Part shown: in pieces, positions 24,562-35,210 of the stretch | Numbering within the stretch: position 1 is the first letter of the stretch | Layout of the letters: each line of letters opens with the position of its first letter | Assembly (NCBI RefSeq): GCF_030272615.1 | Contig: NC_081415.1 | Coordinates: 369,339,667-369,403,666, forward strand | DNA: 64,000 bases | DNA from: Cryptomeria japonica | Lineage: Eukaryota > Streptophyta > Pinopsida > Cupressales > Cupressaceae | Direction: 5' to 3' | Program-made: the position numbers and the translations under genes | The notes under the pieces: generated by a model | Database searches by the model: none | What the model was told of the DNA's origin: nothing | Seen by the model: only the letters and a program-made list of their open reading frames with translations

Positions 24562-26264
24562 AAATCAAACAATGACGCATCAGGAAACACTTCAAATTAG
24601 CCTATAAGAGAAGTAAAACATCATTCAAATCCAATTACATCAACTACAAAATCAAATTTCAAGTTTGCACCTTTGAAAAGGCTTACTATTTTTCAAATGA
24701 CAAAACATCATAGAGACAATAACTCGTACAAGTCAATAATAAGTCTCGTATGATAAAACAGTCTGATACGACATAGGAGACTAGCCCTTGAATGACAAAA
24801 TGGGTTCTTTTGAAGGTACTCGTATGACAGAAGGGTAGTTACACTACAACAAAACTAATGACCTTAAATGATAAAACAAACTTAATCAGTTTGTCGTACA
24901 AGACAGGATCCTGTCTTGCACGACAAAACGAGAATGCCCGACTTCTACATGCCAAAAAATTGAAAAAATCAACAAAAAAAATTCAAAATTGAAATGAATA
25001 ATAGGCTTAAGATCGATCACTTACCGCTGGCTCATAGTTTTGAGGTCGATTATGTCATCTTTGGCGCTCAAATTGATGCACTTGTGTGGGAACCACCATT
25101 TTTCTTCACAGAAGGCTTTTTGAATTTTCAAACTTGGAGGGTTAAAATGAATTGAAAATGACACTTTTACCTCATATATAGCCAAAAACCTAATTTTTCA
25201 ACTTGCTCCGATGGACATGAAAACTATACCCTTAGCTAATTTGTCCATCCTGATTCCATTTGCGGGATCAAAATTGAAATTTGAGATCATTTTGCTAGTC
25301 AATTTCCAAAATTTGGACCACTTAGCACTTTTCATCAAAAAGCTCAATTCTTTCTTCAAATTGCACTCAATTTCTTAGTAATCAATGTTGAATCTCAATT
25401 TTATTCTACAATCAATTTTGTGCTCAATTTCTCTCATCAATTAAAGCCAAATTTTCAAATATTCCTCTGAATCATTTGTGCTCAAATAATTTATCATCGC
25501 CAACAATTGCCTATAATTATGTACCCTCACTTTCTTTCGATTTCGCTCCCGAGGGGGCATACTGATGACCTTATGACCTCACATCTTCAAAGTCGAGAAA
25601 ATTTTAAAATCTTCATCAAAAGATGAAAAATAAAAAAACTTTTCAACTAAAGAAAATCAAATTCTTCTTATTAAGGGGCATCTCAGCTTCATCGCTTCAT
25701 ATCAAGTTGAGATCTCTCAATCATGTGATTTGAATCAATCGCTAGGGTCATATCAGTTTCATCACTTCAAATCAAGCTGATATTTTCCTTCATCTGAATC
25801 AATCTCTTAACGTTAATCAATTTCATCACTTTTCATCAAGCTGATTATTCATTTAAACTCAATCAAAAGTTTAAAGAGTATCTTTGATCACACACTCAAT
25901 CTAAGAAGGTGTTTAGTTTCATCACATCAAATCAAGCTAGACAATTTATCTTCACTCATCATGTCTTGATCCAAAAAGTTCGATTTTATCTTTGCTCACT
26001 ATGTCTAGATCAATCAAGTTCTAGATTAGTAAGATTTGCTTCTTGATCAATCTAGTTCAAGTTTGGTATCTTCGCTCTCTATCGTTCCCAGTTCAATCAA
26101 GTTCGGGATCGGTTTCGCTTTAATCAAACTCTTTTTAGATTCATTGCTTCAAATCAAGCTAAACACCTCACTTTTCATCCGCTTCATGATCAATCAAGTT
26201 CAGAACTGGCATCTCCTAGACATCAACTATTCTTTGAACCAATGCACTGCTCGCACATTAATTC
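24562..26264 (+). other. TatA terminal 3' untranslated region
   Basis: No gene is supported. The stretch holds TCGTATGA/TACGAC motifs (24725-24930), a 36-nt palindrome (24891-24926), and about five degenerate copies of a motif like TTCATCACTTCAAATCAAGC (near 25685, 25752, 25826, 25916 and 26137). The rest is AT-rich unique-looking sequence. Confidence 0.6.
24891..24926. repeat. 36-nt near-perfect palindrome
   Basis: The two 18-nt halves are reverse complements except for one pair (24898/24919), centred on GGATCC. The arms include GTCGTACAAGACAGG. As RNA it would form a stable hairpin. It lies among the TCGTA-type motifs of the TatA 3' region. Confidence 0.9.
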
Positions 26265-26277
26265 AAAGAGGGGAAAA
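26265..26277 (+). other. TatA polypurine tract
   Basis: AAAGAGGGGAAAA lies immediately upstream of the 3' LTR TG, the plus-strand primer of an LTR retrotransposon. Confidence 0.9.
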
Positions 26278-26671
26278 TGTAATACCCTAAAATGGTCATC
26301 TAAACCATGGGCCCCTAATCTCGACAATATCACAAAGGTCCTAACCAAAGACAATTAAATCAATCTTGAGCACATTAATTAATTCTTTAATCATCAAATG
26401 TCACATGGCAAATCAAATACTCAATATTAATTAGATATTTATGTAATTAATTAAATCATTCCAAGAAAATCATTTCGATCAATATTCCTATTTAATTTAT
26501 CAAATATCCTCACATATTTAATTAATTAATAAATTTACCATTTAATCATGCAAAAAGGAATTAATTTATTACAAAAGAGGAATTAATCACAAAGCAAGAG
26601 TTAAATTGAAAATAAAATAAAATAATTGAATTGAAAGAGAAATCAAACTTGAGATATTATTTCTTTCTTCT

Positions 26672-27902
26672 TGTAAAGCGGAAAATCGCGGTCGAACCCT
26701 AGTTGGTCTCCCCTCTTCTAACTCCAAGGAGAGAGAAGGGAGGTTCGCTAGGATTCGATGGGTTTTCACTTAGGGGGAAGACTTTACATTCAAAAGAGGG
26801 GTTGAAACTCATAAGATTCAATCCCACACAATGTAAGATTGGATGCTAAATGAATTTCAAGGGTTAGGAAAGCAAGGCTACCCTCTTTTGTAAAGAATGT
26901 TGATTAATGAAATTAAGCTAAGGATGCATAGAAAGTCATAAAGATTCGCTTATAAACTGAGTTCGGGTTATAGGATGAAGCTGCGGACCTGGAATTAGCA
27001 GTAAAATGTCGATACGGTGCTGTCCTGCAAATTTGAGAAAAAGTTGTCAGGACGATGGCGCCCGGCGCCACGGTCCTCCGAAAAATCCGCGAAACGAAGG
27101 GGGATCTGTTCGTCTCTGCACAAGGATTCTAGATCTTCAATTTCAGCCGCGTACCTGCAACCTACACACAAAAAAGCGAAGACGATTGGGGGGTTAGGGA
27201 TTAGGGGTTTGCCTTTAGGTCAAACCCCAGTTTTGGAATTAACCAAGAAATGAGCAAGAGCTGTAAATGTAAATGACTGTAATGTAAAACAAGTACTAAT
27301 ACCTTGTTCTAAGGATGTTTGTATCCTTATGTGCGAAGGTTTAGATGTTGTATGTTGTATGTTGTAGCATGTAGTATGTGATCTCCTCTTCAATGGTTGA
27401 ATCCTTGTCTTGAATGCAACACTTAGCCTTGAATGGAGACTTGAAATGATCAATTGCTTGAAAGAATGCTTGAATGCCTGAATGCTTGAGTATAGTTTCC
27501 ATGCCTTTTTCATCATATCGAATGAAAGAGGAAAATGTCATTTATATACTTGTCAATTAGGGCTGATAGACTGATTTTCCCGACCTTAGGCCGACCAGGG
27601 AATGTAATTTTCCAAATTGCAAATGAAAAGACCCGATACCACTTAGGAAACCGGGCCCAAAATAGGACCTAGGGACCAGGGCGCTGGGCGCCCTGGTCCT
27701 GGAGGACCAGGGTGCTAGGCGCTTTGGTCCCACCTCCCGGGGTAGCAGGGTGCAAGGAGGTTCAGGCCAGGGTGCATGAAAAATGCAGTTTTCAGTGTCA
27801 TGAGCAAGTTTTGGGGTCTCCATTCAGGTTGCGTGTTGCATCACCATCGTGAAGACCGAAATGCAGTCGAAATTGCAAGTGTCGCAATTTTAGGACGCTA
27901 CA
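26672..27902 (-). repeat. 3' LTR of the TR-GAG-like element
   Basis: 1231 bp. It carries a perfect 12-bp hairpin, GGACCAGGGCGC at 27673-27684 with its complement at 27688-27699. A second, diverged copy of that hairpin just after it accounts for the 31-bp length difference from the other LTR. A second GC-rich hairpin lies at 27050-27076. Confidence 0.92.
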
Positions 27903-28644
27903 TTTAGCCCCCACTTTAGCGGGAGTATGTATGCTCATACTTCCGGTAAAGTACAAGGAAACAACGTTGAAAGACTTTCACCACGTCAAGGAGGCAAGAT
28001 ACACCAAGCCCCCAGTGGACTAAGGATCTTACAACTTCGATTGACAAAGTAAAAGGGAAGATCACGAGGAAGAACCATGACTGTCAGTAGTAAGGTTCCC
28101 TCACTATGAGTCATGCAAAAGAAATACCAAAAATCTTCAAGACAAAGCTAAGTTTGCCAAGAAATTTTCAAGTATCTTTGAAAGGATAGACAGGGTGTAT
28201 GCCCCCCTACGTTAAAGCGATCGCACACGCCTCAACGGGGGTGATTGTTTTAACGTAGTGATACACATAAGAAATGAGAAAGGAAAAGGAGCATGTTATC
28301 GCAAGGATTTAGCCCCCAAGTGTGGGATAAACCCAAGGATAATAGACTCAAAACACAAAGCACGAGGTGACTTCGCTTTCCTCGGGGTCAGTATGCTGTA
28401 TGATAAGTCATGTATATATCATATGTATGTATGCATAATTGTTCTTCATTCCCCAATCAAGGAAGGTCACCTAGAAGAAGGGAACACATGTGTCTTTTGA
28501 GTCAACATGAGAGAGATCGAGAGATCTCAATGCTTTGCATCGTCCTCAAGTAGACAACACTAAGGACGACAAATAGAAGAATGAGAATAACATATAGAAG
28601 AAGTAACAAAAGGGAGGGGGAGAGAATCTGCCATGCTAATGTAA
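27903..28644 (-). other. TR-GAG-like element: 3' non-coding region and polypurine tract
   Basis: Read on the minus strand, the stretch ends in AAAGTGGGGGCTAAA (27903-27917) directly before the LTR, a good polypurine tract. The remaining ~720 bp contain no domain. There is no room for RT or integrase, which would need over 2.5 kb. Confidence 0.75.
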
Positions 28645-31600
28645 CTAGTCTAGCATGTCATCTACCCCCCGATCTTGCTGATCATTGTTTTGGGAAGGTA
28701 GGGAACATGCTAGAGGAGGAACATCCAACACAGCTGATGGAGCTATCACAAGATCCAAACAAGGGCTATGTTCATGTTCCAAGCCACATTGTTCTTGTCT
28801 AGGAGCTAGGATAAGTGCTTTAGAAAATTCATTAGATAAATGGTTATCAACATCAACAAGTTCATATTCACTATCAGAAGCAAAAGGAGTAACATTTTCA
28901 TCTATATCATCATCAAGATTTATAAAAATAGGATCTTTAACTCGCACAGGATCAAGACCATCATGCATCTTATGTTTAGGAGATTTAGGCTCAATATCCG
29001 GCTGAGGAGAAAATGGAATAATGCTTGTTGAAGGTGTTTTTGGAGATTGCAAAGTTTGAGAAGCAGCTGTTTGAGCCCTAAGACGACGCTTTCGTCGACG
29101 TTCCCGTGCAGAACGATTACGTCTAGTCTTAGTAGGAAGTGTAGAAGATAGAGGAGGAGGAATGTTCTCATCCCTATCACTTGGGTGTTTAGGTTGTGGT
29201 CTCTTAGGCTGGATAATAGGAGAAGAAGAAGGTCTCTTCTCTCTATAGAAGGCAGGAGGAGGAACTGCTCCATATAAAGGAGGAGTTTTTGGTTTAGGAA
29301 GAAGACCAAGTCCATCATGACGAGGAGGTATAGGTCTATTTTTAGAAGATTTATTAGGCATAGACATAGTCGCATCCATAGGGACGGGTTGGGAATCTTC
29401 TTGGGGAAAGACATTAGTTTTGTCTTTCAAAGGAAGAATTTCCTTCTCAAGAATGATAGGAATGTCAAGTTTAGGTGTTCTAGGTTCACTTAGAGATAAG
29501 ATCATATCTATTTTCCACTTTTGATAAGATTTGAAAAGATGATCACTTCACGGAGGAAGGGATTGGAATTGTTTGGGCCAAAAGTAATCAATAGGAACAC
29601 TAGAGGTTCTTTTGGCTGGTTTAAAGAGACTATGATTGACAGTAACAACTTCACCATTATGGGGAAATTTCAAACACTTATGAATAGGAGAAGCAATAGC
29701 TTTCATGGAAGATAGCCAAGGATAGCCAAGCTTCACACGAAATTGTTCGGAAGAAGGAATAATAACAAAGTTCACATCAAGGGATTTGTTATGGACCCCA
29801 ATAGGCAATGTAATAGAACCAATTGCAGGAGAAGAAAATGCATCAAATAGTTTCACAATCACATCTATTTTGTCATAGATCCCTTGATTCAATTGCAAAG
29901 TAAAAAGAAATTCTTCAGTAATAACATTAACCATGCACGAAGGATCAATAAGCACTCCACGGCAAGGCATATTCTTGACTTTTGCAACTATGTATAAAGG
30001 ACCATCAGGTGCTCTAATGGTTTCGCTAGAATCAAATGTGATGGAAGGTTCTTTAGGGTTTTCTTGCTGCTCTACAAAGTTAATCACATTCGGAGTCATA
30101 GACACAAGACCATCAGATGAGAAAGAGGAATCATTAGCCTCAATCACATTAGAAGTATGAGAAGTATGAGAAGGTAATGGATCAGTAAAAATCTGAAGAT
30201 TTTGGTTAGGAGGAGCTACAGATGTGTTGCCTTTATCATTCACTCTAGAAACAGAAATAGTATTATTATCAATCAAATCTTGAATTTTACCCTTTAAAGA
30301 AAAGCATTTTTCAGTATCATGCCCAGGCTGACGATGAAAGTGACAAAAAGCTTTGTGATCAAAATAAGGTGAAGTAATCTTTGCAGGATCAATTTGTCTT
30401 ATAGGAGGAAGGGTAAGCACATTTTGTCCCAATAACTTATTCATAATATCATGCAATGATTCATTCAAAGGAGTATACTTTCTTTCTTTCCTGAAAAATT
30501 TAGAAATAGGAGGCACACCTGATGCTGCATTCACATTGTTGTTGATGATGTTTTCATTGAATTTGATGGAATCTCTGTTCGGTTTAAACTTCCCAAATGG
30601 TTGTTGACTGCTATCACCCTTATCACTTGGAGCCATAGGATGTGATTGTTCCATTTGACTCACAGTCAGTTGATAATTGTGAAGAGTGGCACACAACTGT
30701 TGGAAAGAAGTAAACTCAGAAAACAGAAGTTTGTCTCGAATATCTTTTTGTAAATTAGAAATAAAGATTCTTTGAATATCATTGTCAGGCACTGGAAAAG
30801 AAATTTGAGCATACAAATGCTTATATCTACCAATGAAATCAGTCACTTTTTCTTTAACACCTTGTTTACAATGCATTAAATCAATCAAAGTAACTTTAGG
30901 ACTTATATTGTTTTGAAATTGTTGAATGAAAGCATTTGCAAGTTGTTCGAAAGAAGTAATAGAATAAGAAGGCAAGGAGCAATACCATTGTAGGGCTTTG
31001 TCTCTTAATGTTCTAGTAAATAGTTTTGCAAGCAACCTTTGGTCATAAGCAAAATCAGTACAAATTGTTTGAAAAGTCTTAACATGTGTTAGAGGATCTC
31101 CTTTACCATTATAAAGTTCCAAATGCGGGATTTCAACATGCTTAGGAGGAATAGCTCGAACAATGTCAAGAGAAAGTGGGCTCGCAACATCAAACGTGGG
31201 CACACTAAACTTAGATTGATTCATAGAGGCAATTTGTTGCTGTAAAGAAGAGACAGTTTGTGCAAGATTATTAATGGTAGCTTCAGTCGAAGAGTTCATA
31301 TTAGGTGTGTTAGATTGAGATGGAGGTGTGATGTTATTGAAAGATGGTAAAGAGTAAGGTGGTGGGACCCTATGATAGTCAACCATAGGGGATGATTGGA
31401 TAGGAGGAACACTACAAGGAGGAATGGAATGATTAAATGAATTGCCCCCTTGCGTCATGTTCATTTGTGAAGATATAATAGGAACACTTATTGAAGGAAT
31501 GAATGAAGAAGTCGGATTGAATGAAGGAATAGGGTTAATTGAAGAAGGAGGATTGCCCCCATGACTGGTAATCACAGGAGGAATGTCTTGTATAGAGGTA

Positions 31601-32079
31601 GCCATGATGTTCGATGTAAAGGTAGGTATACTAGCAATAGAAGTGGTCAAAGGAATAGAATGATTGACTTGTGTAGGAGGTTGTGTATAACCTAAAGATT
31701 CAGCACAACTCTTCATAGGCATCACATTCGAATCCACAATGTGTGAAATACCACGCAAAACATCAATTCCATTCTTATCACTTTGAAGCATACATTTTAG
31801 ACCCTCAATTAAAGGAAGAGCTTGACTATCGGGATACTCATGAGACATCCATTGGTGAAAATCGTCAAATTGGTTATCCAATTTGGAAAGTTGTTCAACA
31901 GAAACTTCATGGGGAGCTTCTTCATCATTAGGAGGATTAGAGGAATTACCCATGTCCTCGTTAAAAAGACTACTCAAATTAGGTTCCATCTCCTCGGTAG
32001 TTAAACCTCGGAAAGACTTAATTCTATGGCTTCGTCTAACGGGAATAGTGTAAGTAGGGCTTATTGTTGTAAAACTCAT
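28645..32079 (-). pseudogene. Gag-type polyprotein, almost intact (one in-frame stop)
   Basis: ATG at 32077-32079 opens a frame running 843 codons to a TGA at 29546-29548. The same frame then continues for about 300 more codons to 28645, so a single CGA-to-TGA-like change splits an otherwise open ~1,144-codon frame. The N-terminal third is proline/serine-rich. The capsid-like Gag domain (PHLELYNGKGDPLTHVKTF, LRDKALQWYCSLP) follows near residues 310-450. The knuckle CHFHRQPGHDTEKC has histidine for the second cysteine. A protease-like fold (RGVLIDPSCMVNVITEEFL, GYPWLSSMKAIASP) lies near residues 690-810 but lacks the D-S/T-G triad. The C-terminal part is proline-rich with a basic block (RERRRKRRLR) followed by an acidic stretch. 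No polymerase. Confidence 0.88.
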
Positions 32080-32184
32080 GCACTAGAGAGAGAGAGAAGA
32101 TTTTGAATTTAGAGGTAGCAATTTTCAGTAAAATCAGCCAATCTTCCAGATTTAAGCTGTTAAATGCAATCACAACAGTCTCCC

Positions 32185-32259
32185 GAAATTTCGGAAAAAA
32201 TGTCCGGGACCGTGGCGCTCGGAGTGCAACACGGTCCTTGCAACTTTTTTTGAAATTTG
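32185..32259 (-). repeat. Large hairpin 1 in TR-GAG leader
   Basis: Arms starting GAAATTTCGGAAAAAA and ending TTTTTTTGAAATTTGC enclose a GC-rich core, GGACCGTG ... CACGGTCC (32207-32237). The imperfect stem spans about 75 nt. It lies between the PBS and the gag start. Confidence 0.8.
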
Positions 32260-32807
32260 CAGGGATGAAAGGTATGATGATTTTAGAGCTAATCTGAAAA
32301 AATTGAGGGATTTTACGATCTGTAGATAGGCCAAATTAAAGTTGCAAATTCAAAATTGAACCCTATCAAGATTGTCGAAAAATGCAAAATTTGAATTTTG
32401 AAAAAGAGAGGGAAACTGAAATTTTGAATTTTATGATTTTAGAGGGAATGTCAAGAGCAATGCAAATTTTGAAATTTGAAAATTGACTCAATTTCATGCA
32501 AAATTCAATTTTGAAAGTGGAAATCAAAGTTGTTGTAATTAAGCACTTAATTTCAAAATTCACAACATGCAAATATTTGAATAAAGCACTGAAATTTCGA
32601 ATGAATGCAAATACAATTTTCAGATCTAAGACAGTAAGAACACAATTTTGACACAAAATTTCAGTTTCAATAATTTTTGAATGATTAGGAGCCTTAGACC
32701 AAGCAATCACAAGACCAACTTTGACTGTAATTTTGAAAGTGTTATAATTGACAAAATCAGCCAAAATTCTGGATTTTAGCAGGAAAATACAGCAAGATCT
32801 CGCTCCT

Positions 32808-32883
32808 GAAATTTTGGAAAAAATGTCGAGGACGATGGCGCTCGGAGTGCAACACGGTCCTCGCAACTTTTTTCCAAATTTTC
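32808..32883 (-). repeat. Large hairpin 2 in TR-GAG leader
   Basis: A second copy of the same structured unit. The left arm begins GAAATTTTGGAAAAAA and the right arm ends TTTTTTCCAAATTTTC, with GAGGAC/GTCCTC inside and a core at 32830-32860. Pairing is better than in hairpin 1. A shorter relative of the core (GGAC..TGGCGCC, GGCGCC..GGTCC) is also in both LTRs. Confidence 0.82.
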
Positions 32884-33232
32884 AGGGATGAAGGATATTG
32901 TGATTTTATTGCAGAATCCAAAGTTACAGCTGATTTGGAGATGTTTTGATTGGTCAAATTGTCGGACAAAGGTTGAATCAAGAGGGTTTCAAAAATTAGG
33001 GTTTTGACTTTTAACCACTTAATTTTCAGAATTAAAGCACAAATATGAATTGATAATTTGTAATAGAAGGACAGATCTGAAACAAGCATTAACATTTAGA
33101 CATTTCGCAAGTTTAATTACTAAAAAGAAATTTTAGGGTTTTAATGCAATCACCTCTAAAACTTTACAAAAGATCAAACATGGAAATGTAATCAATTTTT
33201 TCAGATCTAAGCATGAAAAATCAGAAAGGATG

Positions 33233-33253
33233 TTCACGTTGGGTTCACCAAAA
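33233..33253 (-). other. PBS-like site of TR-GAG element
   Basis: Read on the minus strand, TTTTGGTGAACCCAACGTG directly follows the 5' LTR end. A nearly identical sequence (TTTTGGTGAACCTGACGTG) follows the LTR at 61337, so both families appear to use the same primer. Confidence 0.75.
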
Positions 33254-34453
33254 TGTAAAGTGGAAAATCACGGTCGAACCCTAGTTGGTCTCCCCTCTTC
33301 TAACTCCAAGGAGAGAGAAGGGAGGTTCGCTAGGATTCGATGGGTTTTCACTTAGGGGGAAGACTTTACATTCAAAAGAGGGGTTGAAACTCATAAGATT
33401 CAATCCCACACAATGTAAGATTGGATGCTAAATGAATTTCAAGGGTTAGGAAAGCAAGGCTACCCTCAATTGTAAAGAATGTTGATTAAGGAAATTAAGC
33501 TAAGGATGCATAGAAAGTCATAAAGATTCGCTTATAAACTGAGTTTGGGTTATAGGATGAAGCTGGGGACCTGGAATTAGCAGTAAAATGTCGATACGGC
33601 ACTGTCCTGCAAATTTGAGAAAAAGTTGTCGGGACGATGGCGCCCGGCGCCACGGTCCTCTGAAAAATCCGCGAAACGAAGGGGGATCTGTTCGTCTCTG
33701 CACAAGGATTCCAGATCTTCAATTTCAGCCGCGTACCTGCAACCTACACACAGAAAAGCGAAGACGATTGGGGGGTTAGGGATTAGGGGTTTGCCTTTAG
33801 GCCAAACTCCAGTTTTGGAATTAACCAAGAAATGAGCAAGAGCTGTAAATGTAAATGACTGTAATGTAAAACAAGTACTAATACCTTGTTCTAAGAATGT
33901 TTGTATCCTTATGTGCGAAGGTTTAGATGTTGTATGTTGTATGTTGTAGCATGTAGTATGTGATCTCCTCTTCAATGGTTGAATCCTTGTCTTGAATGCA
34001 ACACTTAGCCTTGAATGGAGACTTGAAATGATCAATTGCTTGAAAGAATGCTTGAATGCCTGAATGCTTGAGTATAGTTTCCACGCCTTTTTCATCATAT
34101 CGAATGAAAGAGGAAAATGTCATTTATATACTTGTCAATTAGGGCTGATAGACTGATTTTCCCGACCTTAGGCCGACCAGGGAATGTAATTTTCCAAATT
34201 GCAAACGAAAAGACCCGATACCACTTAGGAAACCGGGCCCAAAATAGGACCCAGGGACCAGGGCGCTGGGCGCTCTGGTCCCACCTCCCGGGGCAGCAGG
34301 GTGCAAGGAGGTTCAGGCCAGGGTGCATGAAAAATGTAGTTTTCAGTGTCGTGAGCAAGTTTTGGGGTCTCCATTCAGGTTGCGTGTTGCGTCGCCATCG
34401 TGAAGACCGAAATGCAGTCGAAATTGCAAGTGTCACAATTTTAGGACGCTACA
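33254..34453 (-). repeat. 5' LTR of the TR-GAG-like element
   Basis: 1200 bp. On the minus strand a TATATAAA (34123-34130) is a candidate promoter for the gag transcript; the same box occurs at 27541-27548 in the other LTR. The sequence keeps one copy of the GGACC/GGTCC hairpin. Confidence 0.92.
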
Positions 34454-35210
34454 CTTCTAAATTGAGAACTTGAAATTAGAAAAGCAATTAAAAGGAATTT
34501 AATCATTCTCTGAAATTGGAACTCAAAGCTTTTGAGAAAAAGAACTTCAGTTGCATTGAAAAGACTCTTTTCTTGAATAAATCAAAGAATTATCTATTTT
34601 TATCACAAATGCATGGAATTAATTAATTCTTATTTCTAATGCAAACTCAAACTTCTTTTCTGAATGCATTTCAATTAAACTATAATTGTCATCTATCTCA
34701 AGGTTAATTGAATCTGATTTCTCAATTATTTCAATTAATCCTAAATTGTGCTTTCTCTTGATCTCTCTCGTAACTCTATAAATTCATCCTTCAACTCTCA
34801 TTCAAAACACCCTGGAGATTTATTGTAATTATGCAGGTTTTTCTCTAGAGTCATTGAAGATATTGTGCTTGCTTTTTGAGATTATTGCATCTTAGTTTAA
34901 TTTATTTTTGTATATTTCATGATTGCTTGAATCCATATTGCTTGAATCTTTAATCCATCTTGCATCCATTTAGCTTAATATCATTCTCATATAGATTAAA
35001 TCCTTCATCTTGGTGTAGTCTAGTCACTGGTGTTGCTTATACAACTCTGAGAGCAATCTTATACTCACATCTTTTAGAAGGCAATTAGTCAATTTGTTAT
35101 GGTTTTCATATTCATGCTTATATCTATCTAACCATACATGTAATGACTTAATTGAAGTGTTGTGTCTTACAAATTGCAGAGTTATTCCACTTTTTCACAC
35201 ACACAGTTGC

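Larger units (their letters stand above)
26672..34453 (-). mobile_element. Non-autonomous gypsy-type element with gag only (TR-GAG-like)
   Basis: Complete element of 7782 bp with a perfect target duplication CTTCT (26667-26671 and 34454-34458). On the minus strand it starts TGTAGCGTCC and ends CTTTACA. Its LTRs (26672-27902 and 33254-34453) differ at roughly 26 hand-counted positions plus one 31-bp indel, so it is the youngest insertion seen. The interior has a PBS-like site, a leader, one long gag-type frame and a polypurine tract, but no RT, RNase H or integrase. This matches the description of terminal-repeat retrotransposons with GAG, which depend on enzymes supplied in trans. Confidence 0.9.
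2523..35205 (+). mobile_element. TatA: Tat-lineage Ty3/gypsy retrotransposon (nested)
   Basis: LTRs begin TGTAATACCC at 2523 and 26278 and end in CACACACA at 3651 and 35205. The flanking 5-mers are GCTGC (2518-2522) and GTTGC (35206-35210), a target duplication with one C-to-T change. Without its two nested insertions the element is about 17.5 kb. The interior reads gag, protease, G-patch-like segment, RT, RNase H, second RNase H, integrase, followed by about 5 kb of 3' region with an antisense pseudogene. A second RNase H between the RT-RNase H block and integrase is the hallmark of the plant Tat lineage. All coding parts carry stops or frameshifts, so the copy is dead. Confidence 0.92.
26278..35205 (+). 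repeat. TatA 3' LTR, split by a nested element
   Basis: LTR sequence runs from 26278 to 26671 and resumes at 34454 (34454-34458 duplicates the target CTTCT). It ends at 35205 in CACACACA. Removing 26672-34458 restores the sequence seen at the matching place in the 5' LTR (near 2912). Confidence 0.93.

Noticed and set aside
29548-32079. Host gene of 843 residues on the minus strand
   Set aside because: It lies between two LTRs with a PBS and polypurine tract and has a Gag domain, so it is an element gene.
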